A stretch of DNA of 64,000 nucleotides from Deltaproteobacteria bacterium (GTDB lineage: Bacteria; Desulfobacterota; Syntrophobacteria; Syntrophobacterales; Thermodesulforhabdaceae): contig JAFDGW010000003.1 in assembly GCA_019309115.1 (NCBI GenBank), positions 1-64,000 of the forward strand. Reading direction: 5' to 3'. Position numbers and translations under genes: made by a program. Shown here in pieces: positions 17,054-28,384 of the stretch. The notes under the pieces were generated by a model that worked only from the letters and a program-made list of their open reading frames with translations, had not been told where the DNA came from and did not search any database. Within the stretch, counting starts at the first letter, position 1. Every line of letters begins with the position of its first letter.

Positions 17054-18212
17054 GTATCTTTTTACTTCGGAATCGGTGACGGAAGGGCATCCTGATAAAG
17101 TGGCCGATCAGATTTCGGATGCTATACTGGATGCTATCATTAAAGAAGACAAAAATTGTAGGGTGGCCTGTGAAACGCTGGTAACCACCGGTTTGGTTTT
17201 TATAGCAGGCGAAATTACTACTTCCACCTGGGTGGATATTCCGGACACAGCACGTCAAGTCATTAAAGAGATCGGTTATAATGACTCTTCAATGGGCTTC
17301 GACTGGGAAACCTGCGCCGTCATATCCAGTATTGACAAGCAGTCCCCTGATATAGCGATAGGAGTGAACCCCGGCGAGGGACTCTTCGAGGAAATGGGTG
17401 CTGGTGACCAGGGGCTTATGTTTGGATTTGCTTGTGACGAAACTCCTGTGTACATGCCGATGCCGATATATTATGCCCATAGAATTACCCGAAGGCTTGC
17501 TGAAGTTCGTAAAACAGGCATTCTTGACTTCCTAAGACCCGACGGAAAGAGCCAGGTGACGATAGAATATGATAATGGAACGCCTAAACGTGTTGAAACA
17601 ATTGTCGTGGCAGCTCAGCATGCCCCTAATGTTTCTTACAAGACATTGCAAGAAGGCATTATTGAAGAGGTCATAAAGAAAGTGGTTCCCGATCACCTTA
17701 TTGATGGCAATACAAAGTTTTTTATTAACTCCACTGGCCGTTTTGTCATAGGCGGTCCAATGGCTGATACCGGTCTTACCGGAAGAAAAATCATTTGTGA
17801 TACCTATGGCGGTCAGGGTAGTCATGGTGGGGGATGCTTTTCTGGAAAAGATCCCACGAAGGTTGACAGGTCGGCATCTTATATGGCCCGCTATGTTGCC
17901 AAAAACATTGTTGCAGCGGGGCTGGCAAAAAAGGTGGAAATTCAGGTTGCCTACAGCATAGGTGTTGCTGAACCGGTCAGCTTGATGATCAACACTTTCG
18001 GGACTGGGATGGTTCAGCCCGACGACAAAATTGCCGACATCGTCAGAGAAGTTTTCAGCTTTAAGCCGGCGAACATGATAAATAACCTTCGGTTGCTTAG
18101 GCCCATTTACAAAAAAACTGCTTGTTACGGGCATTTTGGCAGAAACGATCCTGATTTCACATGGGAAAAAACTGATATGGTGGATATCCTGCGCGATAAA
18201 GCCGGGCTGTAA
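17040..18212 (+). CDS. metK: S-adenosylmethionine synthetase
   Basis: Forms SAM from methionine and ATP in the cytoplasm. [11 protein letters not shown] at the N-terminus, [12 protein letters not shown] in the middle and [17 protein letters not shown] near the C-terminus are the diagnostic motifs. I place the start at ATG 17040, nine bases after AAAGGAGG (17023-17030); this overlaps the DUF502 gene. 390 aa is normal. Followed by ahcY, so SAM formation and by-product clearance are linked. Confidence 0.96.
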   Translation: MAMSKYLFTSESVTEGHPDKVADQISDAILDAIIKEDKNCRVACETLVTTGLVFIAGEITTSTWVDIPDTARQVIKEIGYNDSSMGFDWETCAVISSIDKQSPDIAIGVNPGEGLFEEMGAGDQGLMFGFACDETPVYMPMPIYYAHRITRRLAEVRKTGILDFLRPDGKSQVTIEYDNGTPKRVETIVVAAQHAPNVSYKTLQEGIIEEVIKKVVPDHLIDGNTKFFINSTGRFVIGGPMADTGLTGRKIICDTYGGQGSHGGGCFSGKDPTKVDRSASYMARYVAKNIVAAGLAKKVEIQVAYSIGVAEPVSLMINTFGTGMVQPDDKIADIVREVFSFKPANMINNLRLLRPIYKKTACYGHFGRNDPDFTWEKTDMVDILRDKAGL

Positions 18213-18255
18213 TAATTATTGCTGCTGATGATGTGCTATTTGCTTTGGTTGTTGA

Positions 18256-19548
<1,293 letters not shown>

Positions 19549-19554
19549 TGTTTC

Positions 19555-20763
19555 ATGAAGCACTGTCTTGTCCGGTTCTGTGCCGGTACGATAGTTTGCT
19601 TATTCATAGCGGTGCTGGGTTGTGTTCAAAAACCTGCACCGCCTCCACCCAAACCAAAAGCGCCTCCCAAACCTAGCCTGGTTCAGCTGAATCCCCGCTT
19701 TTTGAAAAAAATCAGGTTTTTCGATACCGAATCGCGAGAATCTTTAAGAAAAGCTGTTGAGCGAAGCATCGGCTACTTCAAACGCTTTCCCGAAAATAAA
19801 CAAATCTCGATTGCTTCTCTTTCGGCTGTCTTCAGCACAGGAGATTTTATACGATCTTTGCAGGGCTTTTTAAAGCTCCTTGATAGTGACAGTCTGAACT
19901 TTCAGCGTTTATCAACTCTTTTCGATTTTTATACCTATTCCGTGGATGGAAACCGGGTGCTCTTTACGGGATATTATGAACCTGTTATTGAAGGCAGCCT
20001 GGTCAGAACACCGAAATTTTCATACCCACTTTACCCTCTTCCACCGGATCTCATAAAGGTAAATCTCAAGGATTTTGGTGTAAATTGCGGGATTTCCACG
20101 ATATCTGGTCGTCTAGATGGTAGGCGGCTGGTTCCTTATTACACTCGGCGAGATATAGATAACGGAGCTATCGCGAACGTGAAGCCCCTTTTCTGGGTAA
20201 AAGATCCTGTTGATGCCTTTTTCCTGCAGATTCAGGGATCTGGTGTGGTACGTTTGCCGGATGGGACGGTGCGTCGCGTGGGTTACGCCGGTAGCAATGG
20301 CCGACCTTATCGGAGCATTGGCAGATACATGATAGAGCAAGGATTTATGACAGAAGAGGATATGTCAATGCAGGCCATAAAGAGTTATTTTCGGAAACAC
20401 TCCGACCGGATGTGGGAAGTGTTATGGCAAAACGAAAGTTACGTATTCTTCCGCTGGGTTAACGAGGGACCGAAAGGCAGTATTAATGTTTTGCTTACTC
20501 CTATGAGATCAATAGCCAGTGATCCGGTTTATTATCCCAGAGGTGCCTTAAGCTATGTAATCACATTGGTACCTGGTGTTAAAGGTGGGGTTCGTCAATT
20601 TGCCGGCTGGGTCTTGCATCAGGATGCCGGCGGAGCGATACGCGGTCCATTCAGGATTGATTTGTTTTTTGGAACCGGTGATGATGCGGGAAATTTGGCG
20701 GGCAGAATGAAGTATCGTGGAATGGTTCTATTGTTGCTCCCTAAGAAGGAGAATTTCAGATGA
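19555..20763 (+). CDS. mltA: Membrane-bound lytic murein transglycosylase A
   Basis: Outer-membrane lipoprotein that cleaves peptidoglycan glycan strands to 1,6-anhydro ends. The N-terminus is a lipoprotein signal ending in the lipobox VLGC (Cys23), followed by a Pro/Lys-rich linker. The MltA barrel has FTGYYEPVIEGS and the C-terminal 3D domain carries the catalytic Asp in GPFRIDLFFGTGDDAG. 402 aa. Overlaps uppP by four bases (ATGA). Confidence 0.92.
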   Translation: MKHCLVRFCAGTIVCLFIAVLGCVQKPAPPPPKPKAPPKPSLVQLNPRFLKKIRFFDTESRESLRKAVERSIGYFKRFPENKQISIASLSAVFSTGDFIRSLQGFLKLLDSDSLNFQRLSTLFDFYTYSVDGNRVLFTGYYEPVIEGSLVRTPKFSYPLYPLPPDLIKVNLKDFGVNCGISTISGRLDGRRLVPYYTRRDIDNGAIANVKPLFWVKDPVDAFFLQIQGSGVVRLPDGTVRRVGYAGSNGRPYRSIGRYMIEQGFMTEEDMSMQAIKSYFRKHSDRMWEVLWQNESYVFFRWVNEGPKGSINVLLTPMRSIASDPVYYPRGALSYVITLVPGVKGGVRQFAGWVLHQDAGGAIRGPFRIDLFFGTGDDAGNLAGRMKYRGMVLLLLPKKENFR

Positions 20764-21554
20764 GCCCGATTTCTGCAGTTGTGCTAGGCGTTATTCAGGG
20801 TGCTACTGAGTTTCTCCCCGTAAGCAGCTCCGGTCATCTTGTGTTGGGGCAATTCCTGCTGGAACTCAGAGAACCGGATCTTTTTTTTGATGTTTTCCTG
20901 CATGTTGCAACTCTGCTGGTTGTGTTGATAGTTTTCAGATCCGAAATCGTTACCCTGCTGTCCGAAGTATTTACATCTCTCAGAAGCAAAGATTCTTTGG
21001 CCGTCCTAAAAGATACCGAGTTTCTGAAAATAGCGGTTGCCACAATCCCAATTGCCGTTGCGGGTGTTACAGCTCGTCCTTTTGTGGAACAACTGTTTGC
21101 AAATCCCAAGCTTGTTTCGTTGAATCTGATCATAACCGGTTGTGTACTTTTTGCCAGCAGGTTTTTCGAAGCTAGCAGTCGAGTTGAAGACACGATTTCG
21201 TGGCGACAGGCCATACTGGTTGGTTTTTTTCAGGCTTTTGCTCTAGCCCCAGGAATATCAAGGTCTGGTATTACGATTTCGGTTGCTCTTATGGCGGGAT
21301 GTTCAAGAAAGACTGCCGCTCGATTTTCTTTTCTCCTCTTTATTCCGGCGGTTGCAGGAGCATTCCTGTTGGAATCACTTCACGTGGACTTTGGGGCACA
21401 GTATATAAAATCGGTTGTTGCCGGGTTTTTAGCGGCTTTTGTGGTGGGCTACGTTGCCTTGGTATGGTTGCTCAGATTGATTAGAAGCGGTTTTTTCCAT
21501 CGTTTTGCTTATTACTGTTGGTTGCTGGGGTTAATCGGGCTTTTATTTTTATAA
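20760..21554 (+). CDS. uppP: Undecaprenyl-diphosphatase (BacA)
   Basis: Integral membrane phosphatase recycling undecaprenyl pyrophosphate, the lipid carrier of cell-wall synthesis. GVIQGATEFLPVSSSGHLVL at the N-terminus and APGISRSGITIS in the middle are the paired catalytic motifs, and about seven to eight hydrophobic helices can be seen. 264 aa is normal. Translationally coupled to mltA, so two cell-wall functions are paired. Confidence 0.95.
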   Translation: MSPISAVVLGVIQGATEFLPVSSSGHLVLGQFLLELREPDLFFDVFLHVATLLVVLIVFRSEIVTLLSEVFTSLRSKDSLAVLKDTEFLKIAVATIPIAVAGVTARPFVEQLFANPKLVSLNLIITGCVLFASRFFEASSRVEDTISWRQAILVGFFQAFALAPGISRSGITISVALMAGCSRKTAARFSFLLFIPAVAGAFLLESLHVDFGAQYIKSVVAGFLAAFVVGYVALVWLLRLIRSGFFHRFAYYCWLLGLIGLLFL

Positions 21555-21574
21555 GGACTTGAGATTGGGCTATA

Positions 21575-23746
21575 ATGATAGAAGTTTTTCACAATCTAGT
21601 TAACTGGGTTCTGGCATGGTCAAAGACACCTTATGCTGAGATTGCCCTTGGAGTGCTGGCGTTTGCAGAGTCTTCTTTCTTTCCCGTTCCCCCGGATGTT
21701 TTGCTCATAACCATGTGTATTGCGGCTCCTTACAACTCACTGCGCTTTGCCGTTATATGCACCATTGGTTCGGTCTTGGGCGGGTTTTTTGGTTACGGGA
21801 TTGGTCATTATGGGGGAAGGCCGCTACTTGTGAAATTCGTTTCTCGCAGGAAAAGAGAGCTTGTTGAAGATTACTACCAGCGTTACGACGTATGGGCCGT
21901 TGGGATTGCTGCGTTTACGCCCATTCCTTACAAGGTGTTTACCATAAGTGCAGGTGCTTTTCTGCTGGATTTAAAAAGATTTGCGGTGGCGTCGTTAATT
22001 GGGCGAGGCGGACGGTTTTTTCTGATCGGCACGCTTTTTTACTTTTTTGGAGCTCCTATAGGCGAATGGATCAAGGAGTACATAAACTTGCTGTCTGTTC
22101 TTTTTGTGGTGCTGCTTGTTGGAGGTTTTGCCCTGTTGAGCAGGATTGGCGGTGGCAAGGGGAAACAAATGTTACTTCTTTTCCTGGTTATTTTCAGCCC
22201 TGTTTTTGCAGGTGCCGATGAACCTGTGCCTGGAGACTGGCTCATTATCCATATGGGGGCAGAACCCGGTACACTCAATCCCATAACGGCAACTGATGTG
22301 TACGCTTCAAGGGTGAACGACTACATCTATGAAACACTAGTAAAAAGGGATGAACGAACCCTTAAGCTGGTGCCCCAGCTGGCTACTCACTGGGATATTT
22401 CTGAGGATCACCTTCGTTACAGGTTTTACTTGAGAAAAGGGGTTAAATGGCACGATGGCCATCCTTTTACGGCGCATGATGTCGTGTTCAGTTTTGAAAG
22501 AATTCGCGATCCTAAAGTTGATGCAGCTCATTTGCGAAATTATTACCAGGACATAATCAACGTTAAAGCTCTGGACGATTACACTGTTGAGTTTTTCTAC
22601 CGCCGTCCTTATTTTCTGGCACTTGAGTTTTGCGGAGGCATTCCGATTGTGCCGGCACACCTCTTTAAACCCGGCGATGATTTCAACGCCCACCCCATAG
22701 GCCGACACCCAATAGGCACCGGACCTTATCGGTTTGCGAAGTGGGAGACGGGCAAGGAAATTGTGCTTGTTCGCAATGATGATTACTGGGGGAGCAAACC
22801 ATATCTAAAGAAGATAGTTTTCAAATTTATAACGGATTCTACCGTAGCACTGCAAGTGTTGAAGCAGGGCGGTCTTGATCTTATGGGCTTGAGGCCGATT
22901 CAGTGGGTTTATCAGACTCGAGGTAAGCGATTTCACGCTCACTTTCGTAAACTTAGCTATTACCTTCCTCAATACAGCTACATTGGATGGAACATGCGAA
23001 AACCATGGTTCCGGGACCGACGCGTTCGGCAGGCTATGACCATGTTGATTGACCGTAAAACTATACTGGAAAAGCTTCTTTTCGGTCTCGGTACGATTGT
23101 TACCGGGCCGTTTTATGTCAATAGCCCTGATTACGATCGCTCAGTAAGGCCTTATCCTTACGATCCCAACAGGGCCGTCCAGCTTCTTGAGGAAGCTGGA
23201 TGGGTTGATCATGATGGAGATGGAATTCGCGATAAAGATGGTATGCCTTTTCGTTTCGAGTTCCTCATATCCGCCGGTTCTAGATTTGCCGAACAACTGG
23301 CAACGATTCTTCAGGAAAGCTTGAGAGATGTGGGCATCGAGATGCGTATAAGGAAACTCGAATGGGCCACCTTTATACAGAAGATTCAGTCTCGGGACTT
23401 TGATGCTTGCACTTTGGGATGGAGCCTAGGCTGGGAGTCGGATCCTTATCAAGTGTGGCATTCGTCACAGGCTGATAAGGGATCGAATTTTGTTGGTTTT
23501 GTCAATAATGAAGCTGATCGGATAATTGAAGAGGCAAGGCGCGAATTCGACGCGGAAAAGCGACATGCCCTTTACCATCGTTTTCACGAGATTGTGCACT
23601 ACGAACAGCCATACACCTTTCTGTTCACCATGAAAGCTCTGGTAGCCGTTGATAGAAGGTTTAGAAACGTCCGTGTCTATCCTATGGGTCTTGATCCGAA
23701 GGAATGGTGGGTACCTCTGAGCTTACAAAAGTACAGGGAGCCGTAA
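21575..23746 (+). CDS. DedA-family membrane domain fused in frame to a peptide-binding protein (SBP_bac_5)
   Basis: One 723-aa reading frame with two parts. Residues about 1-195 are a DedA/SNARE-associated membrane protein (SSFFPVPPDVLL, FFGYGIGHYGG, AAFTPIPYKVFTISAGAF). Residues about 199-723 are an ABC transporter solute-binding protein family 5 (WHDGHPFTAHDVVFSFER, GTGPYRFAKW, RVRQAMTMLIDR). The junction GGGKGKQ then a short hydrophobic run ending FAGADEP looks like a signal peptide, and an internal ATG at 22169 has AAGGGG upstream. So either a true fusion, a polyprotein cut by signal peptidase, or two proteins via internal initiation. dppB/dppC follow directly. Confidence 0.85.
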   Translation: MIEVFHNLVNWVLAWSKTPYAEIALGVLAFAESSFFPVPPDVLLITMCIAAPYNSLRFAVICTIGSVLGGFFGYGIGHYGGRPLLVKFVSRRKRELVEDYYQRYDVWAVGIAAFTPIPYKVFTISAGAFLLDLKRFAVASLIGRGGRFFLIGTLFYFFGAPIGEWIKEYINLLSVLFVVLLVGGFALLSRIGGGKGKQMLLLFLVIFSPVFAGADEPVPGDWLIIHMGAEPGTLNPITATDVYASRVNDYIYETLVKRDERTLKLVPQLATHWDISEDHLRYRFYLRKGVKWHDGHPFTAHDVVFSFERIRDPKVDAAHLRNYYQDIINVKALDDYTVEFFYRRPYFLALEFCGGIPIVPAHLFKPGDDFNAHPIGRHPIGTGPYRFAKWETGKEIVLVRNDDYWGSKPYLKKIVFKFITDSTVALQVLKQGGLDLMGLRPIQWVYQTRGKRFHAHFRKLSYYLPQYSYIGWNMRKPWFRDRRVRQAMTMLIDRKTILEKLLFGLGTIVTGPFYVNSPDYDRSVRPYPYDPNRAVQLLEEAGWVDHDGDGIRDKDGMPFRFEFLISAGSRFAEQLATILQESLRDVGIEMRIRKLEWATFIQKIQSRDFDACTLGWSLGWESDPYQVWHSSQADKGSNFVGFVNNEADRIIEEARREFDAEKRHALYHRFHEIVHYEQPYTFLFTMKALVAVDRRFRNVRVYPMGLDPKEWWVPLSLQKYREP

Positions 23747-23749
23747 GCT

Positions 23750-24748
23750 ATGAAGGCTTATCTGACGAGGCGTCTTATTCAGGTCGTTCCAACTTTTATA
23801 GGCATTACTTTCATTACCTTTATTATAATCCAGCTTGCACCCGGAAATCCGATCTTAATGAAGCTTCAGTTCACTGCTGAAGGACAGATAGCCGATACGG
23901 CAACCGCTCAGAAAATTATCGAAGAAACAAAAAAACTTTACGGTCTGGACAAACCGATTCCTGTTCAGTACCTGATGTGGGTAAAGCGAGTAATAACCTT
24001 TGATTTTGGCCGTTCTTACAAAGATCACAGAAAGGTTTGGGATAAAATAAAAGAAAGGCTGCCAGTAACCCTGCAGCTCAATATACTGTCTATTTTGCTA
24101 ATCTACATCGTTGCCATACCTGTTGGGGTATTTTCCGCTGTTAAAGCGGACACATGGTTGGATAAACTGCTTACGCTTCTATTCTTTATTCTTTACTCTC
24201 TGCCAAATTTCTGGATTGCTGTGATGTTAATAATGCTGTTTGGGGGTGGTGAATATTGGGACGTTTTTCCCGTTTATGGAATATCGTCAATAGGAGCTGG
24301 CCACTGGCCATTCTGGAAATGGTTACTGGACAGAATGTGGCATCTTGTGTTGCCCGTTTTTTGTTTGAGCTACGGTGGGTGGGCTTATCTGTCTCGGCTA
24401 ATGAGATCGGAGCTTCTCGAGGTTATTCGCGAAGATTACATTCGCACAGCCAGAGCGAAAGGACTGAGTGAACGAACCGTTATTATGAAGCATGCTTTCA
24501 GAAACGCTTTGCTTCCCATTGTTACGCTTGCGGCTTATCTCCTCCCGGCACTTTTTGGCGGTAGCGTCATAATAGAAAACATTTTTTCCATACCGGGCAT
24601 GGGACAGCTGGGATTTGAAGCCGTCCTGTCCAGAGATTATCCTGTGATAATGGCTCTTACAACGATTTCGGCCATACTGACACTTCTTGGTCTGTTGCTG
24701 TCAGATATTCTGTATGCCCTTCTCGATCCCAGAATTCAATATCGGTAG
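23750..24748 (+). CDS. dppB: ABC peptide transporter permease (DppB type)
   Basis: Inner-membrane permease, 332 aa, with the family N-terminal RRLIQVVPTFIGITFITFIIIQLAPGNP-like helix and a C-terminal ABC-permease loop RTARAKGLSERTVIMKHAFRNALLPIV that contacts the ATPase. It starts three bases after the binding-protein stop. The operon carries binding protein and both permeases but no ATPase subunits; these must be elsewhere. Confidence 0.92.
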   Translation: MKAYLTRRLIQVVPTFIGITFITFIIIQLAPGNPILMKLQFTAEGQIADTATAQKIIEETKKLYGLDKPIPVQYLMWVKRVITFDFGRSYKDHRKVWDKIKERLPVTLQLNILSILLIYIVAIPVGVFSAVKADTWLDKLLTLLFFILYSLPNFWIAVMLIMLFGGGEYWDVFPVYGISSIGAGHWPFWKWLLDRMWHLVLPVFCLSYGGWAYLSRLMRSELLEVIREDYIRTARAKGLSERTVIMKHAFRNALLPIVTLAAYLLPALFGGSVIIENIFSIPGMGQLGFEAVLSRDYPVIMALTTISAILTLLGLLLSDILYALLDPRIQYR

Positions 24749-24757
24749 GTGCGAAGT

Positions 24758-25783
24758 ATGCCATCTCGTGATGGATATCCCACGTCTTACTGGTCAATGG
24801 TGTGGTGGCGTTTTAAGAAGCATAAGCTTGCCATATTCTCGCTTTATCTCATATTGTTCTTAGGCTTTGTTGCTGTTGTTGCACCGTTGCTTGCCAATAA
24901 TAGGCCTCTTTGTGCCAGTTTAAATGGCCGGGTGTTCTTCCCGATCTTTCAGCAGGATAACATCCTCGATTGGAAAAAAATCAGGAAGCACAAGGATTGG
25001 CATCCTTTTCAGCGCTTTGAACATCCCGGATCCGGGTGGGCTTTATGGCCACTCGTTCCCTATTCCCCAACAGAATACAATCTTTTTGAAATACTCAGCC
25101 CACCCAGTTCAAGACACTGGCTAGGGACAGATGACCGGGGAAGGGATGTGCTCAGTCGTATGATTCACGGAGCCAGGATTTCGCTTTCTGTTGGATTTGT
25201 GGCTGTAGGTATTGCGGCAGCAGTAGGTGTGGTTCTTGGTGGCATGGCCGGATATTTCGGGGGCATAGTGGATGATGTGGTGAATCGTATCATTGAGGTA
25301 TTGATGACTATTCCGACCTTTTTTCTTATACTTGCAATTATAGCTTTTTTGCCGCCAAGCATTTACAATATCATGGCTGTTATTGGGATAACTGGTTGGA
25401 CGGGTATTGCCCGGTTTGTGAGGGCTGAATTTTTGAAGCTCAAGGAATTGGATTTTGTTATGGCTTCGAAGGCATTGGGTGCTTCTCACCGGCGGATCAT
25501 TTTTTTGCACATGTTGCCCAATGCCATGAGTCCGGTACTGGTTTCGGTAGTTTTTGGGGTAGCCGGGGCTATTCTCACAGAGTCTAGTCTGAGCTTTCTT
25601 GGGTTTGGTGTTCCGCCGCCGACACCAAGCTGGGGTGACATCCTGAGTCAGAGCAGAGATTACATAGAGTTTGCCTGGTGGCTTACTTTGTTTCCGGGGC
25701 TGGCGATTTTCATAACCATTACGGCTTTTAATCTGGTCGGAGAGGCCCTCAGAGATGCCATGGATCCTAAGCTGTTCCAGTAG
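24758..25783 (+). CDS. dppC: ABC peptide transporter permease (DppC type)
   Basis: Second permease subunit, about 341 aa. An N-terminal helix is followed by a periplasmic section, then WLGTDDRGRDVLSRMIHGARISLSVG and the EAA-type loop MASKALGASHRRIIFLHMLPN. A GTG at 24749 directly abuts the dppB stop, but ATG 24758 has AGGTG-type spacing and is preferred. Substrate is probably di/oligopeptide or another compound such as nickel, not decided by sequence. Confidence 0.9.
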   Translation: MPSRDGYPTSYWSMVWWRFKKHKLAIFSLYLILFLGFVAVVAPLLANNRPLCASLNGRVFFPIFQQDNILDWKKIRKHKDWHPFQRFEHPGSGWALWPLVPYSPTEYNLFEILSPPSSRHWLGTDDRGRDVLSRMIHGARISLSVGFVAVGIAAAVGVVLGGMAGYFGGIVDDVVNRIIEVLMTIPTFFLILAIIAFLPPSIYNIMAVIGITGWTGIARFVRAEFLKLKELDFVMASKALGASHRRIIFLHMLPNAMSPVLVSVVFGVAGAILTESSLSFLGFGVPPPTPSWGDILSQSRDYIEFAWWLTLFPGLAIFITITAFNLVGEALRDAMDPKLFQ

Positions 25784-25788
25784 GGGGC

Positions 25789-27228
25789 ATGATGGATTTT
25801 GAGTTGCTGGATTTTGCAGGGGAGCAACCAGAAGATAGTAGGCCTTTCGTTTTCACGGTTAGCGAGCTCACGGCGCAAATAAAGGAGCTTCTTGAGACCG
25901 GTTTTCCCTTTATCGGGGTAGTCGGAGAGCTATCCAATCTCAGCACTCCCAGATCTGGTCACATGTATTTTACGCTGAAGGATGAGAAAGCTCAGATACG
26001 AGCCGTTTGCTTTCGGGCAAATCGAACCCGAATCAAGTTCACGCCAGAAAACGGAATGGAAGTTCTGTGCATAGGCCGACTAAATGTTTATGAACCTAGG
26101 GGAGAATATCAAATTATTGTTCAACACATGGAGCCTCGAGGAATTGGGGCAATTCAGGCAGAAATAGAAAAGTTAAAGCGAAAACTTGAAGCTGAAGGGC
26201 TTTTCAAGGATAACCGTAAAAAGCCTATGCCTTTCTGTCCCCAGAGAATACTCGTAATAACTTCGGCCACGGGAGCGGCTATTCGGGACATCCTTAGAGT
26301 GCTCCGTGGTGCTCCATTTGCCACAGAAGTTACCTTAGCGCCTGTTCAGGTACAGGGCGATGAGGCAGCTGCCGACATTGCTAATGCTCTTGGGTTGGCC
26401 AACGTGATGCAGTCAAAATTTATGTGGGATGTGGTAATAGTGGGACGAGGCGGAGGAAGCATGGAGGACCTATTGGCCTTCAATACAGAAATTGTTGCTA
26501 GGGCTATTGCTGATTGCACCATTCCGACCATATCAGCGGTGGGGCATGAGATTGACTTTACCATTTCTGATCTGGTTGCCGACCTGAGGGTTCCCACGCC
26601 TACGGCAGCAGCTGAATGGATTGTAAAGCGTCAGAGAGAGGTCGAAAGCAAGTTAAGAGAAGTTGCCGGAGTGCTGATAAGGGCTATTTCTCACAGGATT
26701 GAACTCTATGGGCAAAGGCTTGGTCATCTCAAACAGAGTCTCAAGGACCCGCAACGTATGCTGGACGACAGGTTGTTGTGGCTCGATGACCGAATGGAGC
26801 GGCTCATCAAGACGATGATTAGGATTTTGAATGGTATGCATTCCGAGGTGGAACTCTTGAGGGAAAGATTGCTGAGAACATTTGGAACTGAGGAGCTAGA
26901 CGGTAGAATTCGGCATCTTGAAAATCTTGATAATCGCTTGCGTTATGCTATGTCGAACAAGCTTACCACAACGGAGACGCGGCTAAAGAGCCTGGAGAGT
27001 TTGTTAAACATGCTCAGTCCCTATAACGTTCTCGAAAGAGGTTACTGTATTGTTTACCGGAAATCGGATGGCAAAATTGTTCGTGAAAGCGAGGATGTGA
27101 TTCCGGGAAATACTGTGGAAATACGGCCGGCTCGAGGCAAGCTAGAATGCCTGGTTTTGAAAAGTCGTAAGGAATGGAAGGAGAAGCGGGGTGGCGAAAA
27201 GGTCAAAAAAGGCTTCCTTTCAACTTGA
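25789..27228 (+). CDS. xseA: Exodeoxyribonuclease VII large subunit
   Basis: Large subunit of the single-strand-specific exonuclease ExoVII. The N-terminal OB-fold (FVGELSNLSTPRSGHMYFTLKD-type stretch near 45-65) is followed by the catalytic domain with VVIVGRGGGSMEDLLAFN and SAVGHEIDFTISDLVADLRVPTPTAAA, then a long coiled-coil. 479 aa. ATG 25789 or 25792 after TAGGGGG. Overlaps xseB by 38 bases. Confidence 0.95.
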   Translation: MMDFELLDFAGEQPEDSRPFVFTVSELTAQIKELLETGFPFIGVVGELSNLSTPRSGHMYFTLKDEKAQIRAVCFRANRTRIKFTPENGMEVLCIGRLNVYEPRGEYQIIVQHMEPRGIGAIQAEIEKLKRKLEAEGLFKDNRKKPMPFCPQRILVITSATGAAIRDILRVLRGAPFATEVTLAPVQVQGDEAAADIANALGLANVMQSKFMWDVVIVGRGGGSMEDLLAFNTEIVARAIADCTIPTISAVGHEIDFTISDLVADLRVPTPTAAAEWIVKRQREVESKLREVAGVLIRAISHRIELYGQRLGHLKQSLKDPQRMLDDRLLWLDDRMERLIKTMIRILNGMHSEVELLRERLLRTFGTEELDGRIRHLENLDNRLRYAMSNKLTTTETRLKSLESLLNMLSPYNVLERGYCIVYRKSDGKIVRESEDVIPGNTVEIRPARGKLECLVLKSRKEWKEKRGGEKVKKGFLST

Positions 27229-27451
27229 AAAGGCTATAGAGCGTATTGAAGAGATAGTTAAACAACTGGAAGAGGGTAAGTTGCCCCTTGAGAAGGCAAT
27301 CGAGATGTTCGCCGAGGGTATGGAGCTTATAGCGCTTTGTCAAAAGAAGCTAGACGAAGCGCAGGAGATCGTGCAAAAATTGGTTCAAGATAGCAAAGGA
27401 GCCTGGAAGGTGGAGCCATTTGAGGCTTCGAATGACGAAATTGACGGGTGA
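27191..27451 (+). CDS. xseB: Exodeoxyribonuclease VII small subunit
   Basis: Small helical subunit (86 aa) that wraps ExoVII. Sequence FQLEKAIERIEEIVKQLEEGKLPLEKAIEMF is the classic XseB two-helix pattern. The start is GTG 27191, inside the last part of xseA, so expression is coupled. Stop lies four bases before ispA. Confidence 0.94.
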   Translation: MAKRSKKASFQLEKAIERIEEIVKQLEEGKLPLEKAIEMFAEGMELIALCQKKLDEAQEIVQKLVQDSKGAWKVEPFEASNDEIDG

Positions 27452-27455
27452 TATC

Positions 27456-28349
27456 ATGGCTTTCGATCTAAAGTGTTATCTGGCAGAACAAAAGGCTGTA
27501 GTGGACGAGGCCTTGGACAGATATCTTCCGCCAATTTCAGGGTTGGAATCCAAGGTTGTGGAAGCAGCTCGCTATAGCCTTTTTGCAGGAGGCAAAAGGA
27601 TCCGTCCGATACTCTGCATGGCGGCGCATGATGCCGTGTCAGGTTCATCTGATGCCCTGCTTCCTGTCGCCTGTGCATTGGAGATGATTCATACCTATTC
27701 GCTGATCCACGATGACCTTCCTGCCATGGATGACGATAATTACCGACGTGGCAAGCCAACCAACCACAAGGTCTTCGGCGAGGGAGTTGCCATTCTGGCC
27801 GGGGATTTGTTGCTCACCTATGCCTTTGAGCTAATGGCTTCTGCCGCTCCATCGGTCGAAAATCCAACGATGCTTCTGAATGTTATGCGTATCATTGCCG
27901 AAGCAGCTGGGTTTAGGGGGATGATAGGGGGGCAGATGATTGATCTAGAGTGCGAAAATCGCAAGGTAGATTTATCAACGGTGGAAGAGATGCACAGAAA
28001 AAAAACGGGAGCTCTTTTAACTGCTTCTGTGAAGGTTGGGGCACTTCTGGGAGGTGCCGATGGTGATGAACTGAAGAGGTTTGAGGATTACGGTTACCAT
28101 TTTGGGTTGGCTTTTCAAATTACTGATGATCTGCTTGACATTGTTGGAAATTTTAAGGAAATGGGAAAGAAACCCGGCTCTGATCTAGAAAAAAATAAAA
28201 TGACTTACCCGGCTTTGTTGGGGGTTGATGGGAGTCGGGAGGCGGCAGAGATGCATGTTAAAAAGGCCGTTGAAGCTATTTCCCCGTACGGGGATACCGC
28301 TGAGCCGCTGAAAGCCATTGCAGAGTACCTCCTGCAGAGGCGTGGATAG
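27456..28349 (+). CDS. ispA: Polyprenyl (farnesyl/geranyl) diphosphate synthase
   Basis: Chain-elongating trans-prenyltransferase of isoprenoid synthesis. The first Asp-rich motif is LIHDDLPAMDDD (DDx4D type), the second FQITDDLLD. Basic GGKRIRP binds pyrophosphate. 297 aa fits a short-chain (C10-C15/C20) synthase. I chose ATG 27456 (MAFDLK) over upstream in-frame starts that overlap xseB. With dxs directly behind, it links MEP-pathway supply and prenyl elongation. Confidence 0.93.
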   Translation: MAFDLKCYLAEQKAVVDEALDRYLPPISGLESKVVEAARYSLFAGGKRIRPILCMAAHDAVSGSSDALLPVACALEMIHTYSLIHDDLPAMDDDNYRRGKPTNHKVFGEGVAILAGDLLLTYAFELMASAAPSVENPTMLLNVMRIIAEAAGFRGMIGGQMIDLECENRKVDLSTVEEMHRKKTGALLTASVKVGALLGGADGDELKRFEDYGYHFGLAFQITDDLLDIVGNFKEMGKKPGSDLEKNKMTYPALLGVDGSREAAEMHVKKAVEAISPYGDTAEPLKAIAEYLLQRRG

Positions 28350-28384
28350 AGCGGTGATATGAAGGCGGGGAGGAGGTCGAGGAT

